Source: Paralvinella palmiformis (lineage: Eukaryota; Annelida; Polychaeta; Terebellida; Alvinellidae). From it: 64,000 bases of DNA. The stretch lies in contig JAODUP010000012.1 of assembly GCA_025642065.1 (NCBI GenBank), positions 2,098,501-2,162,500 of the forward strand, read 5' to 3'. The notes beneath the pieces were generated by a model that was not told where the DNA came from, made no database searches, and saw nothing but the letters and a program-made list of their open reading frames with translations. Below, piece after piece: positions 12,101 through 24,718 of the stretch (its first letter is position 1; the number at the start of each line of letters is the position of its first letter). A program made the translations under genes and the position numbers.

Positions 12101-15100
12101 GACAGGCCCGTACAATATGGCTCACTTGTGACTTATATTAACACCTGGGTTTAAACCCCGACCGAGATATGTCAGAAAGGTGTTTCATCTTTGAGTTTGC
12201 CCCATTACCATTGGAGGTCGCCCACCCATTATTTAGACTACCATGTGCACAAAAGTAACCGTGAAACAGCAATATTTACATTTTACTTGTGACGTGTCTA
12301 AATATTTAAACACATCTTATTCTATTGACCTCTAACAGTCTTTGCCATCACAAAACAATGTCCTGTATAGTATCACCGGAAAAACGGAGAACACATTCAG
12401 TTGGTGTTTAATTAAAATTAGTAATTAATTATGGCCCTGATGGCCAACCGTATTATCATGTTTATCTGTAGGGGCAGCCTAACCGAAGTAATGTCTTTGT
12501 GCTGCGGAATGGGATGAAACTCGGCCATCTGGACTTTATTGTAGTTCTAATGGCCATAATGAATCCCCCTCCATTCTCCCTGGTTTAATGGTCGGTTATT
12601 TATTTGTTTAGTCTTTGCCCTTCAACTTGGAGGATTTACTGATAGTAAGCGTTTGTTATGGAAGGCTTCGCGTACAAATAGTACGCTGGGGCCGAATGAA
12701 AAGCCGTAAGCCAGACTGTGCTGATTAAGCGACAGCCTGGGGATTCTCCCCGAACAACAAAACCAATGAAAAGCCGTAAGTTCTGTAATTATTGTGCTGT
12801 ATGGAGGGCTGGCACCATTCAGCCGTTAATGGGCTATTTATTATCAGCCTGTGGCATCATTTACAGCTAGTTATGTAAAGACTAGCCACATATTAATCAG
12901 TTAAGCTGATCTGTTTTCCTATAGCCGTTACGCAGACAGCCCCTCGTCCATCACTACATCCTGGTGTCATCAGCCTTATCATCTCCTCCCCCACTCTTGA
13001 TGACATCATGGCGGCGACTGCAGTAATTTCGTCATCAGTTTGACCAATAGATGCTGACCTCTTGACCCATTGATAATTGTGTTCGTTACATCCTACATGG
13101 TGTACTTGAATGTCTTATTTTACCATTATCCGGGCGGACGTCGTTCACTCTTAATGATGTCTCGTTTGTAATGATCATTATTGTTCAGTAATTTAGCGTG
13201 TTTGTACACACTGTGCTGTCCCGTTAGTCGTCTAGCAATTTGCCTAATGTATGGCGAATGTAGATGTTGCGCAGATATAACAAAAATTTGGCAAAATACT
13301 AACAGATAGAAGTCACCACCGTATCAACAACGTGGTGCAGTTATCGTATCAACAACGTGGTACAGTTATCGCAAAAATTGATGCTTCCAAAACAGTGTTT
13401 ACGATAAGTGGCAATCCAATGCTGCTCGGATTACCGCCTCTAATGCACCATCAGCATACTCTGACTGACGTTATCTTTGATATGTTCAACATAAACCTTG
13501 TTGACGGGTCACTATTGTTTGCATTTTGTTTCATTATCACTGTTGTCTATTGTTTTGGCTGCTAAACAAATCCCACTTGGACCTAGTCGTACCGAACAAT
13601 GAATGCGACGGTCTGTTTAGAGTAAAGATCGGCTTAGCATAGATATCTTCTCATTAACTAGCAGATCATGACTTCAGATTTTGAATAAGTTCTTCTTTTT
13701 GGTTGACTTTACATTGAATGATTTGCTATAATCCGTGATTCATGTTTGAGTTATCATTGATTTGGCCATTGTCCTCATCACGCGCTTGTACTGTACATAC
13801 ACTCACACACAAATCGGTGGAGTACACACTAACTCAGATATGTTAATAAATATTACTAATCATAGGGATCGCGATATTTCTTTATTTGAAAAGAATTTCC
13901 TTTAAATTCCTTTATTTTGGCAAAAATTCCTTTATTTTTTTTATAAATATTCCATGAAATTCCTTTTTTCTATGGAAGGCAAAATTTGTGAAGATTGTCT
14001 AGATGTCTTTTGTGTTAGCCTGTTATAATTTTGAATTTCACCAGCTGAAAAGTTGAGTCTGCTAGTCAGCATATTTCTTGAAATAATTCCCTCACCTTGG
14101 ACCTGTCTTCAACCTGAAGAAACGTTCACAGTCTGCAAGGTGCAGAAATGGCCCAAACTCCTGAATTTTCTTGACTCATTACAACACAAGGTGTGAGAGT
14201 CAACCCTGTGTCTGTGAACGTTTACTCAGAAGAAAACAAGGTCGTAAGCAGCTAAAACAGTTCTGTTTGTATCTCTGAATGTAAGTATGATGAACAAAAT
14301 CAGTGCAATAACATATGCAAGCAACCCGGTACCACATTTACCTAAATAATAGATTCAAGTCTTATATATTAATAAGCAAATTGGTTGGTTTATATTTAAC
14401 TAAAACTTGTTGGAAAAAGTGCATAAGGATTCCTATATTTTTCATGAAAATTCCTTTATTTTTGCAAAAACTAAATTCCTTTTTGGGGTAGGGAGGTATG
14501 ATTTCTGTAATCACTTCTGTGTACTTCATATAACAGTTTGTCATGTCATTTACTATGTAAGGATTACAACCAACAAAGTAGTTTAGTTTTAATAACTTTT
14601 AACTAGTTAATTGGACTCGGTAGAGTAACCCAGAGACTAACATATTTAAAGGGTTAATGGGATTTTTTCTTGTTGCAGGAGATGTTGATGTTTTTATGTT
14701 TATAAAAGTTCATGATTACTAAGCTTGTTTAAGTTACATACTGGGCTGTGTATCAGACCTGCTGTGATTATACATTATGTTTGAACATAGTAATAAGTGA
14801 ATTACAATGTTATTTATATTTGTAAAAGAATGAATACTGATAAATTAATTTGTGATATTTTTGTATCTAGTTTGGAATATATTCTTGTAGGTTGGCATCT
14901 GTACACCTTATAATTGATAACATCAAAATACAGACAGAAGAAAGTTACTGCATAGCATTATTATTAGATAAATAGTTTTTGTTAGAATAAGCTGCAAAAG
15001 TAGCTTGCTCTCCTTCTGTCTGTTGTGTGTGTGTGTGTGTGTGTGTCATCTGACAAAGCTCCCTAACTCACTCACCCATTCCCTTACTCATCATTATTAA

Positions 15101-15330
15101 TGTATGTTACTGGATGTACACAGGTGTTGGATTTGCCACTCGTAAGCTTGGCAACCTGGCCAAACCCTCACAGATGATTAAAATAGATGGAGATACCTGG
15201 ACTATTGAGACTCACTCGACATTTAAAAACACCATTATAACATTTGAGCTGGGTAAGGAATTTGAAGAGAATACAGCTGATGGCCGGAAGGTCAAGGTTA
15301 GTATTTGTATTTCATGTGTGGATGTTTATG

Positions 15331-15367
<37 letters not shown>

Positions 15368-18300
15368 GCTGAACTTTGTTGATTAAACTTAACATAAATT
15401 TAACCTGTGATAGATTTTGTTTATTATGATTGTTTTAGTTAATTACATTGTTTATTTTCTTGACAGACCACTTGTACACTAGAAGGTGACAATAAGCTGA
15501 TTCAGAGTCAAAAGGGTGAAGTAGATTCTACATTAACCAGGGAATTAACGGATGACAACACTATTGTTATGGCAAGTAGTGTGTGTGTGTGTGTGCTCAG
15601 TAGTTTATTCTATGTGGTTCTTCTAATCAGATTAGTCTGTGCTAAAACTTGGGCATTGCACTTCATCTGATATCAGTTTTAATTCCATCTTTGTTAAGTT
15701 GATATATATCACGATGTAACGTGTTTGGTTTAGCCATAGATATGTCATCTGTTTTTTTGGCATGTGATGGCCATTAATATTATATTGTGGGTAAAATGTT
15801 CCGGATCTAAATTGTTTATGTACTGTCTAGTGAAATCACTGCACTGTGTTCGGATCTGAAATAATATTTGCATTATGTCAGCTGAGTTCATTGGATTCTG
15901 CTCAGGCTGATTCTACACCTGATATAACCTCAGTTTTTCTGTTGAAAACATTTGAATCACAATATATATGACCCTGCTGTCTTTAGAGAAGTGCCATGTG
16001 CCAAAAGCTGATTTCAGCGGCTTTATGACAATAGTGATACTAGGTAGGTTTCCTGTGCTGTTGGTGTTGTGAGATCATCTGGGCCACCTTGACTGGGTTA
16101 GTATACTGTGGAATGGTTCTAAACCGTGAAACCACAGGGAGTTCAGCTTAACACAGATTGGTCAACAGATTGGTGGCATTATGTATATAGAGAGAAGATT
16201 GCTCTGTAGTAAACTGGGTTGACCAGATTAACTAACCTGTGGTTACAGTGACTCCAGTTGGCTACTAATAAATTATCTTTTGGATGAAGTCCAAATTGAT
16301 AACTTGGTATGCTGCTTCTTTATACCTCAGAAAAATTGCTTTTTGGCTTCAGTGTTTTCTTCACAGTATCTTCTCCTCTTTGACTGAATGTTTTCTGGAA
16401 CTGAGTCTAAACAAATTCAGAATTAAAGTTCAACTTAAAGATAAATAAATTTCCAAAATTATTAGAAATCAAGCAGGGATAATTATATTTTTTGTTATGA
16501 ACATAAAAGGAACAGTTAGCCCTCAGATAACATTATTTAAATCTGTAATCCTTATAAAAGTAACCCCAAAATCCCAATACAATAATCTTGAACTCTACTT
16601 GGTATCATAGATGTAAGGAAATAATCCTGATTATTGGAAGCTTGATGCTGTAATATATTTATGGGAAGGGAAGTCACCCGTTCTGACCTTGGATGGCACA
16701 AGGATTATGTGGCCAATAGACCGATCCAGGCGAAATTCATTGCATCGGTTACCAACTGTGGTCTTGGGTTAGAGACAGCTATGGGGCCTACTGTTAATAG
16801 GGGATAGCAAATTTTCACTAACGTTAAATACTGGAAATCTTTCAGCAAATTATTTCATATTAAAAGGAGCCTCAGACTAGTAATTTAGCTGAAAAATTGT
16901 GTCTTTTCAAAGGATTTAACACAATACTTATCAAGATATAACTCGATGATTGAGCGGACCAATCTATCCAGATGAATGACACAACTCTAAGCTTTAGTTT
17001 ATTCATCTTACTGATGATTTTAAAATATTTAATGTAAAGTTTTGGAAATATTATTTGTACTTGTATCTGGGAACCAATTATATATGTATCACCTGTATAT
17101 TATTAAATAAAAACTTGTTATTACATTAGAATATTACCACCCTTGACATTTACATGTAGTAAACATTGTACAAATGGCTGATTCAGAAAATAAAATAGTT
17201 CACTTTTAATACAAGATATTATGCATAAATAACAATATTACAGTAAGAGGAATTACCCATTGAATTATAATCTATGTGATCATTGATTTTATCCAATCAC
17301 TTCGTCATGTCAGATGGCAAAAGTTCTACAAAAATAAGTTTAAACTAAACAGGCCAGACTATGACAGCCATGCAAATCATGCTGAATGTTACTTAGTTTA
17401 GTGGCATATATCTATTGGATGAAGTCTATGCCAAATCTAGAGATCCCATACTCTTAATGGACTATAAATAAAATCCTAATATAGCTGGTAAATAGCCTAA
17501 ATACAGCTTTTCAGTAAGACATTTATTCTTAGACTTCTAACCTGAGACCGTAGTGTGAAATTCAGCCGTATGGTGGTGCCAGGGGTAATTGAATCTGTCG
17601 TGGTCCTAGTTCATTAACATAAATCTGACAGCTCTGGTGGATGCTTCTTTTTACAAAAGCATAAAACAATAGTCTGAAGGAATTTTGTTGTATAGTTTTC
17701 TTTAGCCATTTCAGTAACATATGAGGCTGTTTGGACCAACTATACTCTAATGTTCATAAATACACCTTTGTTCCAAAAAATACTTGTTTGACTGACCCCT
17801 GTTTACATTGTTATAACAGGGTAATAAGTGACGTCAGATTTTAGAAGCATCCTCTGCCTGGCTTCAAAATGGCGGATAGACCAATTATAGTCAGCTGACC
17901 AGCAACTTGAACTGGATTATTTAATAAGTGTTTGATCATAAAAATTTGAAGGTGAACTGCTCCTTTAATACATCGCTGTGAGGCATAGGCTATACGTGAA
18001 GTAATTTCCAATATTTATTGTGCAGATGTAGTGTTATTGGGTATATAACCATTGCAGCCACTAATGGGGATGAATACTGTGTTTATAGAAGTTCGCTCTT
18101 TCTTGAGTCTTACACGTGTATCAAAACTAGTGAATTGTGCAACAGAACAACATCATCACGACAAATACACTGTTTGTGTGATAAATATTGGTTTGGATGT
18201 TGATTATATCACCTGGGAAAATCACTACTGTGGCTATGTATGTTATATCGTTGCGGATGGTCATGTTAAATTGTTTTCACTATTAAAGAAATGTATATGC

Positions 18301-18692
18301 TTTGTGTAGATGTGCCTGTAGTGGAAAGGTTTTTTCTATTCACTTTTTTAAATATTGAATTCCCCGGCTTATTGTTTACAGCTTGAAAAGGAAAGAGAGG
18401 TTCATTAGTAATGTATGTGATTGCAATTGATGAACTAATAAACACGAACACAATATTATTGTCAATGTATTTAATTTTTGCACCGGTGATCAGTGTTCAT
18501 TCATTGTGCTTGCAATGGGGCTTTCAGAGCATTTGTCTACTTAATGTCATACCATTCATTCTGTGAAAGATGGAGATAGAAAGCAGAGAATGTGTGAAGA
18601 AAAATGCCCTTTGATAACATTATATACTTGTGTTTCAGACTTGTGTGGCCAAGGATATTACTTCCAAGCGGACCTATAAAAGAGAGCAGTGA
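9066..18692 (+). CDS. FABP: Fatty acid-binding protein (4 exons)
   Basis: Joining 9066-9135, 15124-15296, 15467-15571 and 18639-18692 gives 402 nt, or 133 residues, the usual length of an intracellular lipid-binding protein. These are cytosolic beta-barrel carriers of fatty acids and other small lipids. Seen: [21 protein letters not shown] at the N-terminus (family signature), [22 protein letters not shown] and the C-terminal SKRTYKRE, where Arg127 and Tyr129 form the R-x-Y carboxylate-binding pair. The four-exon layout is the one conserved in this family. Introns 1 and 2 are GT-AG; intron 3 has a GC donor (ATG|GCAAGT). The gene shares a short intergenic region with SLX1. Which ligand it prefers cannot be read from this. 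Confidence 0.95.
10196..10237 (+). repeat. SINE 3' tail fragment
   Basis: TGTGCACAAAGGTGGCAGTAAAACACCA followed by (ATC)n matches the 3' tail shared with the copies at 12.2, 27.87 and 37.4 kb. Confidence 0.5.
12060..12275 (+). mobile_element. tRNA-derived SINE copy (degenerate)
   Basis: Contains a box B-like GGTTTAAACCCC, a body with GGAGGTCGCCCACCCAT, and the tail ACCATGTGCACAAAAGTAACCG. Body and tail align by eye with the minus-strand copy at 37.4 kb. The left boundary is approximate. Confidence 0.6.
13321..13372. repeat. 26 bp tandem duplication
   Basis: GTATCAACAACGTGG followed by G/ACAGTTATC occurs twice head to tail with one or two differences. Function unknown. Confidence 0.8.
13880..14490. 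repeat. AATTCCTTTATTT-rich segment
   Basis: Clusters of AAATTCCTTTATTT near 13897-13945 and 14435-14485 bracket 450 bp. The reverse complement resembles the AAATAAAGGAGAT motif of SLX1 intron 3. Possible ends of a decayed element. Confidence 0.35.
15124..15296 (+). CDS. FABP: FABP exon 2
   Basis: Acceptor TACACAG|GTGTTGG and donor GTCAAG|GTTAGT; 173 nt, as typical for FABP exon 2. Encodes [10 protein letters not shown] through DGRKVK. Confidence 0.95.
15467..15571 (+). CDS. FABP: FABP exon 3
   Basis: Acceptor CTTGACAG|ACCACT; 35 codons ending LTDDNTIVM. The frame requires a GC donor (GCAAGT) at 15572; the next GT, 4 nt downstream, would shift the frame. Confidence 0.93.
15572..18638. other. 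FABP intron 3
   Basis: A 3.1 kb GC-AG intron, nearly half of which is the terminal-inverted-repeat element at 16504-17970. Short open frames at 18018-18309 have no recognisable features. Confidence 0.75.
16504..17970. mobile_element. Non-autonomous DNA element with short inverted termini, full-length copy
   Basis: Left end TAAAAGGAACAGTTAGCC and right end GGTGAACTGCTCCTTTAA are imperfect inverted repeats. No transposase frame is visible inside. Two partial relatives in the window define it as a dispersed family: the left part near 22785-22930 plus the right part near 24045-24215, and the central/right part at 33525-34010. The flanks read TTAA- or TA-like, so the superfamily is not settled. 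Confidence 0.7.
18639..18692 (+). CDS. FABP: FABP exon 4
   Basis: Acceptor GTGTTTCAG|ACTTGT; encodes [17 protein letters not shown] then TGA. Contains the ligand-binding R-x-Y. Confidence 0.95.
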   Translation, partial: TCVAKDITSKRTYKREQ

Positions 18693-19378
18693 GGCGAGAA
18701 AGCACTGATGTAGACTTTCATATAGTATCCATAGTATTAATAGACTAGACATGGTAGGAAACATTGTTCTATGTTGGACTTGTAGTCAGTATTTCTATAT
18801 CTAGTTAACCACCTGTGCTATAATTGTTGTCTTCCAAACTGTAGCGTTATTCGTTATTTCAATTATTTTCTCCAGTCCATTTTAGATAAATGAATTTCTG
18901 TATTTAAATAATGCTGGAGTATTTTTATTGTATTTTTTTTCTTCAGACATGGATGATATACTGTCTTCATTAAAAATTCCTGATTTATGTGTTAGTAACA
19001 TCAGTATTAATGTAGAGTAGTACTCGTAGAAAAGCAATGATTGGCAAGATAATTGATATTACTGTTTCCAGAATGAGTTGTGTTTCAGCTTTATGAGATT
19101 CATTGACTATTTTTTTAAGTACTTTAGGAAGGTCTTGATATAATCACTTGCTATTTTGTATGAAGTTTATTTTTCTTTATATTTTATTCAATCACATGAA
19201 TTATGTATGAGAAATTGTAACTTTAAGAAAAAGATCATGTGTTTTGATCTTAGTATTTTGCTAGTCTGAAGATCAGTATTTCCATACTGGATTTATTAAA
19301 CAGTGTTGAGCTATGTTTCAACTACTCAGAACGGTCACTCAACTGTTTTCATATTTAACTGAATGAAGAAATGTGAAG

Positions 19379-19384
19379 AATAAA
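19379..19384 (+). terminator. Candidate polyadenylation signal of FABP
   Basis: AATAAA about 690 nt after the stop codon. Nearer perfect hexamers were not noticed; the 3' UTR would be about 0.7 kb. Confidence 0.45.
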
Positions 19385-21757
19385 ATGCTTTGCTATGAGT
19401 AATCAAGGTGTGTTCATCGTATTTCTTCCAAGTCTGTGTATAGCTTCAAAGGCAAACATTAGGAAACAAATATTGTAATGGAAGTAATCTAGTGTAAATA
19501 CTTTCAATTTGAGCAAACCCTCCTGTTACATGAATGTAAGAAATTTTAAATGCTAAATAGCAACTATATAGCTAACCAATTTTTTCTTCACAATTACAAC
19601 TTTCCAGTTTTTTTGGTATGGAAATCATATAGAAATATAAACGAAGTGTACCTTTCCATGCACTGCAAGATATAAAAAATTGCGAACCTTCACGTTTAAT
19701 CGTCTTCGTCTACCTTCTACCTAATGACCTTTAGGAAATATTTGAGACACTTCACCCTCTGTCCATTAACCTGACGAAATTCAACAGGTACATAAACATT
19801 ATGATCGTGTTTCATTTATTACATTACGCAATGTGGAATTTCTTTAAGAAAATAGAAGGGAATTATAACTAGTAATACTATCAGAAACAACATACTGAAT
19901 CATAACTGTATATTGTTAAATAAGGATCAGTGATAAAAAAGGTCACTGGATGTGATGGATGATATAACGTCGGGATACGTAATAACGTTCATAATTTCAA
20001 TTAGTTTACAGACACCCACTAATTCAGTTCTTACCTCAGAAAATAAAATGCTTTTATTGCAGACACAAAAAAAGTCGAGAAAGCTGCATCAGCAACATCA
20101 GGATGGCATACTTTCATACAAAGGAAGCTAGCAGTTAGAAAATTCCACACGTTGGGAACGCTGTTCTAGTGCACTAAGTTTAATTTGTGGGCGTACTCTG
20201 GATATTTAGTTTTTGATTGAAGTTAACGTTAAAATCAAATTGTCATAAGTCAGTAGTTATGAATAGCATGATTATTGTTCATGTGTTAGCTTTTGATATC
20301 ATTTGGCTACAAAACGTTCACACAGTCTATTCGGTTCTGATGATTGCTCCTGATCAGGACATGCAACTGGAAGTTACAGATATGGTGACGGTTACCGGCT
20401 AAGTGGATTTTATTTCCTAGTCTGATTCATTGGTGCTGAATGCTATATAAATAACTGATGGAAGTGTATTCAAGAATCTGTAGTAGCTTTTTCCACAATC
20501 GACTTTATTGCTAAAAAAACTATTAACAGGCTATTTCTATGCATGACATTGTGTGTTCCATTATCGGATTCACGCAACATTAATAGGCATTTTCTTGTAT
20601 GTAAGTGAATCCGTTAGGAGAGAATGTCTTAATTCTCCAATGAAATCAAACCCACGGAAAAAATTGCCTACATTCGGGCACGAGTTAATCATGGCTGCTG
20701 AAAGTTACCAATCTCCAGCTATAGAGAATACTAACCAACAGTCAAACCTTTGCGCAGAATGCTTTGAATCAAGCAGCGTGTTGATTGGACAACGATTCCT
20801 GAAACCACTCAATATTTGCTCCAGGTCAATATTTGGCATAACTTGCGTCTGCAGGAGTTGCATGAATAAGATGGATTATAAGATGACAGAAGTCTGTATC
20901 CACAGACAACTTCACAGTCTTAACATGGTGATAATTAAGAGTTGGGCTTTCTCTTGGAGAGGTTAATACGAAGTATACTGGAGATGCATACTGGTTCTTA
21001 GAAATAATGGTCCACATGCCTATATTCCCAACCCAGGCTTACCATCTGGCGAGAGTCAGAGTAACTAGAGGTAGACACCTATAACAGACAACCTGGGCTG
21101 GTATTTTAAAGCAATTCTTTGTAAATTTCCATTCTATACAGAAATATACAATTCCCTATTTGAGCTGTAGAAAAAAGAGTTATCCTAGCCATTTATTTAT
21201 TAATAGTTTAATTTTATTAAACACTAAAGACAATATAAAGCGTGGCTATTTTGATTGTGCGTACGTAGAAATTCGGATATCGAGTATCGATCGGGCATCC
21301 TCATGAATATTTTGGTTCTGTTCGTTTTGACTCGGCAAGCTCCGCTGACACAGTTGTGTACTAGTGACGTCATCAACATGTGTCCGTTTTAGTATAAGTT
21401 TGCTCTGTTATGTGTATAACACGACCAACGGCGTCATTTCCCAACGCTGAGCAATAATTAGTCACATGATAGCCAGCTCAAAGTGATCGGTGTAAATACA
21501 AACGTTTCGACAAAACACGTATTTGGTGTATAATTTTCAGGATTTAAGTGATAGGATGACTAATAATGCCAATAAAAGTTATGGCTATTAGAATAATAGG
21601 AAAAAGTTATTGGCCACAAAAGAATTATTTTAAGCTGGTAAGTCGATAATTCACCGATGAATCGTACTCCGAATATCTGTAACATTGGTTAAACGATAGG
21701 CCATGTTCACAAATAAGAGCATGACACGTTTAGGTTAAATAACAAAACAAATGCATA

Positions 21758-21758
21758 T

Positions 21759-21813
<55 letters not shown>
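21758..21813. repeat. (CA)n(TA)n microsatellite
   Basis: Compound dinucleotide tract. Confidence 0.95.
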
Positions 21814-21817
<4 letters not shown>

Positions 21818-22036
21818 TCTCCTAAGATATCGCACACCAAACTGTGTGTTTATAAAATCAAAGCAATACAGCTTGATGGTAAATTCGATCGTTCTATTTC
21901 ATGTTAAACATAATACGTATCAGCAGAGATACATTCTTGCGCGTTGTTTTATAATATAAGCAACACAGACTTAATATTTAAATGTGGGTTCAGTTTATTA
22001 CACGTTCTCTACCACACATCACATATATTACATATC

Positions 22037-22071
<35 letters not shown>

Positions 22072-22784
22072 AAGGACTTGCAAACTACTAACAAACAAAA
22101 AACGCATCAGAACAACATTTATTATCTTGTGCCAATTTTCTAGTGTATTATAAGTGGCAACAATTAACACTGAGTATCAGTATCATTCAACAATAACATT
22201 AGTGATAACAAACAAGCATATGTGTCTTTGTACTTTAAACATGAGCAGGTAGGCAGACACACATTTTATTATATAAACCTGCATAATTGGAGCGTAAAGA
22301 AAACTTAGGACATGTCCCTTTAATCATCTAGTTATTTTTATAATTGTTCTATAATTAAAGTAATAATTAACAAAACAAATAAGTTGCACTCGACCAGCTA
22401 TATTCAACATAGATCGTAATCCAATGCCTGCAGAATCCCAAGCACTATATTCCAGTTTCAATAATGTAGTTTTCCACGTATGCATACTTTATATGCCTAT
22501 GAAATGTTGAGATTAAATTGCTAATGCACTAGCCTATCTGGTAATGTATACAAATGGATAAATGAAGCAGATCTACCGAATATTCCACCTAATTCCATGT
22601 TATACTTAGATATTCTATTCCACAAGTGAATCATAAAACCGTTTCAACGCAAATCCGTAGGATTAAACGATTGAATTTCGCTTTCTTAGAATAATAAAGA
22701 CAGAGGAGAGATTTATAACCTTTCCAACAGACGGAGATACATACTTTATATAATCCTAACAAAATCAGGATTATATTGAGTCCA

Positions 22785-24215
22785 ATTAAAGGAACAACTT
22801 AAGTCACTCTCAGACGATATGACCCAAAATGTGTAATGCTTAGAAAAGTAACTCCATATCTCCCAATAATATTCACGAACTATACCTGATATCATAAGTA
22901 TAAGGAAACAGTCTAAATTACTGGAGGGAGTCGCCATTATGGGTTCGACGTATGCCAGATGGTACGGTGGATAGGATAAAAGTAACCGACTCGGACGTGA
23001 AATAAGCCTGAAGCATGATGACGTCACAAACCAAACAAACCAGCCGCGCTTTGCATTGTGGGATTTATAGGGGGTCCGCTGAGCGATAATACCGGAGTAT
23101 TCCCGCCATTTTAACCTTAAACGTCAATGTTCCGGATCTGTTATAATCATGCCAAAAACTAACTTCTGTGTACCGTTTAACCCTGCTTCGACACCGAAAA
23201 AGTCGACACTGTTGAAAAATTGTATTCCAAAACTGAAAATCAGATTATAACTATATGCTAATCGTCCGTCATTGTTACTTTATAAATGATAGTAAAGTGT
23301 GGTATTCAACATTGTAAACCATAGTACAATAGTATTCACTGCACATAACAACGACTGTTAAAATGTGGTGTTCATAGTAAATCATACTAAAATTATATTT
23401 AACGAAAAGAAGAAGAATAGAGTCCAGTATATTGGTAAATTTAATTCATTATTTATGGATATTATAATATGGTAAATGACACTTTATTTCCCAATATTAT
23501 TATCCATCAGATCATAGATAATAATATTGGTAAATAAACTGTCCGTTAAATATAAATTACACTTTATTTGCGCCTTTCACTGTTTCAGTCAATCCTTACA
23601 CTGGCACTGTAATTATAAATTTGACTCGCAGATTGTCATTTCGAATTAAAACTACCCAACGCTTTCTCAGCGTTTCATCCCACGGCCAACACATGCCAAC
23701 TTAAATGTTTCTATCGCTTACTAGTGGCATGACAATACGGTACGCAGGAGTTAGTTTTTGGCATGATTATAACAGATCCGGAGCATTGACGTTTAAGGTT
23801 AAAATGGCGGGATTATCACGGTATTATCGCTCAGCGGACCCCCTATAAATTCAACAATACAAAGCGCGCCTGATTTGTTTTGGTTTTTGACGTCATCATG
23901 CAATGGGTCTATTGACACAATGATCGTGTGGTCACCTGAATCCTGATCAAGTCAGGTCACAAATGGTCTGGCTCTTAGTCATATTCGTCACCTTATCTGC
24001 CTCGTGTTTGAACGGCAGTCGTCGGTTCATCTACATAAATATGACAGCTCGGTAGACGCATTGTGTTACAAGAGCTCAAAACAATCTTCATATAGAATTT
24101 CATTCTATAGTTTTCTTAGCCATTTCAGTGTTATATGAGGCTGTTTGAACCAACTATACTGTAATATTCGTAAATATGTTTTTGTTCCCATGTGATATGC
24201 TTGGCTGACAATTGT
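22785..24215. mobile_element. Second, rearranged copy of the 16.5 kb element, interrupted
   Basis: Left portion (TTAAAGGAACA start, then TGATATCATAAGTATAAGGAAA) and right portion (TAGTTTTCTTAGCCATTTCAGT, ATGAGGCTGTTTG, CCAACTATACT) match the element at 16504-17970 in the same order and orientation. The middle is replaced by an 889 bp inverted-repeat element, which suggests nested insertion with loss of the original centre. Confidence 0.6.
23013..23901. mobile_element. 889 bp element with ~152 bp terminal inverted repeats
   Basis: Arms 23013-23164 and 23749-23901 are reverse complements at most positions, both starting GCATGATGACGTCA and ending in GCCAAAAACTAACT. Shared inner blocks include GGGGGTCCGCTGAGCGATAA and CCGCCATTTTAACC. 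The core has no coding frame but contains a smaller hairpin (CCAATATTATTATC against GATAATAATATTGG, near 23492-23537). A MITE/foldback-type element. Confidence 0.85.
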
Positions 24216-24718
24216 TTACATTTAACTGTTATTACCGGATCATATAAACAAACTTCAGGAGCATTCGGTCTGTGTCTGGCTCTTTATCTCGACAGCTTCT
24301 TAACCCTTTTTGAAAAATACAAATATCTGTGGAAGAACATCGACCTTCTATCCACACGATATTGGCTTGCATCCTTTTCTTTTACCAAGAAATGGTGTTG
24401 TCACATATTGAACAAAGTCAGTAAATTAAATAGGTTAATTTTGGGACATGTTTTAAGAGTTGCTATGGTGAAATATTGTATTCAATATTTTCTCACCATT
24501 TTTCAGTTCTCATCGTACCGTTTCCGTGGATACTGTTACTACCGTATAACGGTAAACGATACTGACCAGACCGTTTCAGGTAAACGTTAGGTATTACAAA
24601 CATTACAAACTAGACCTACGTTATCCATTTGATTTGGGCCAAGTACCTAGCCAGTAGCGCCTCGTTACAGCCAACTCGGGATCCCTATAAGCCATTGACC
24701 TAAATTTAGGTCAATGCT

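Larger units (their letters stand above)
9136..15123. other. FABP intron 1
   Basis: A 6 kb intron with no second gene that I can support. It holds SINE pieces (10196-10237, 12060-12275), a 26 bp tandem duplication at 13321-13372, a duplicated GAAAAGCCGTAAG word near 12697 and 12766, and AAATTCCTTTATTT-type repeats near 13.9 and 14.45 kb. Confidence 0.7.

Noticed and set aside
20553..20966. 137-codon plus-strand frame
   Set aside because: No recognisable motif, no flanking splice signals, surrounded by repeat-derived sequence. Probably chance.
24192..24590. 132-codon plus-strand frame
   Set aside because: Begins inside the right part of a transposon copy and has no domain features.
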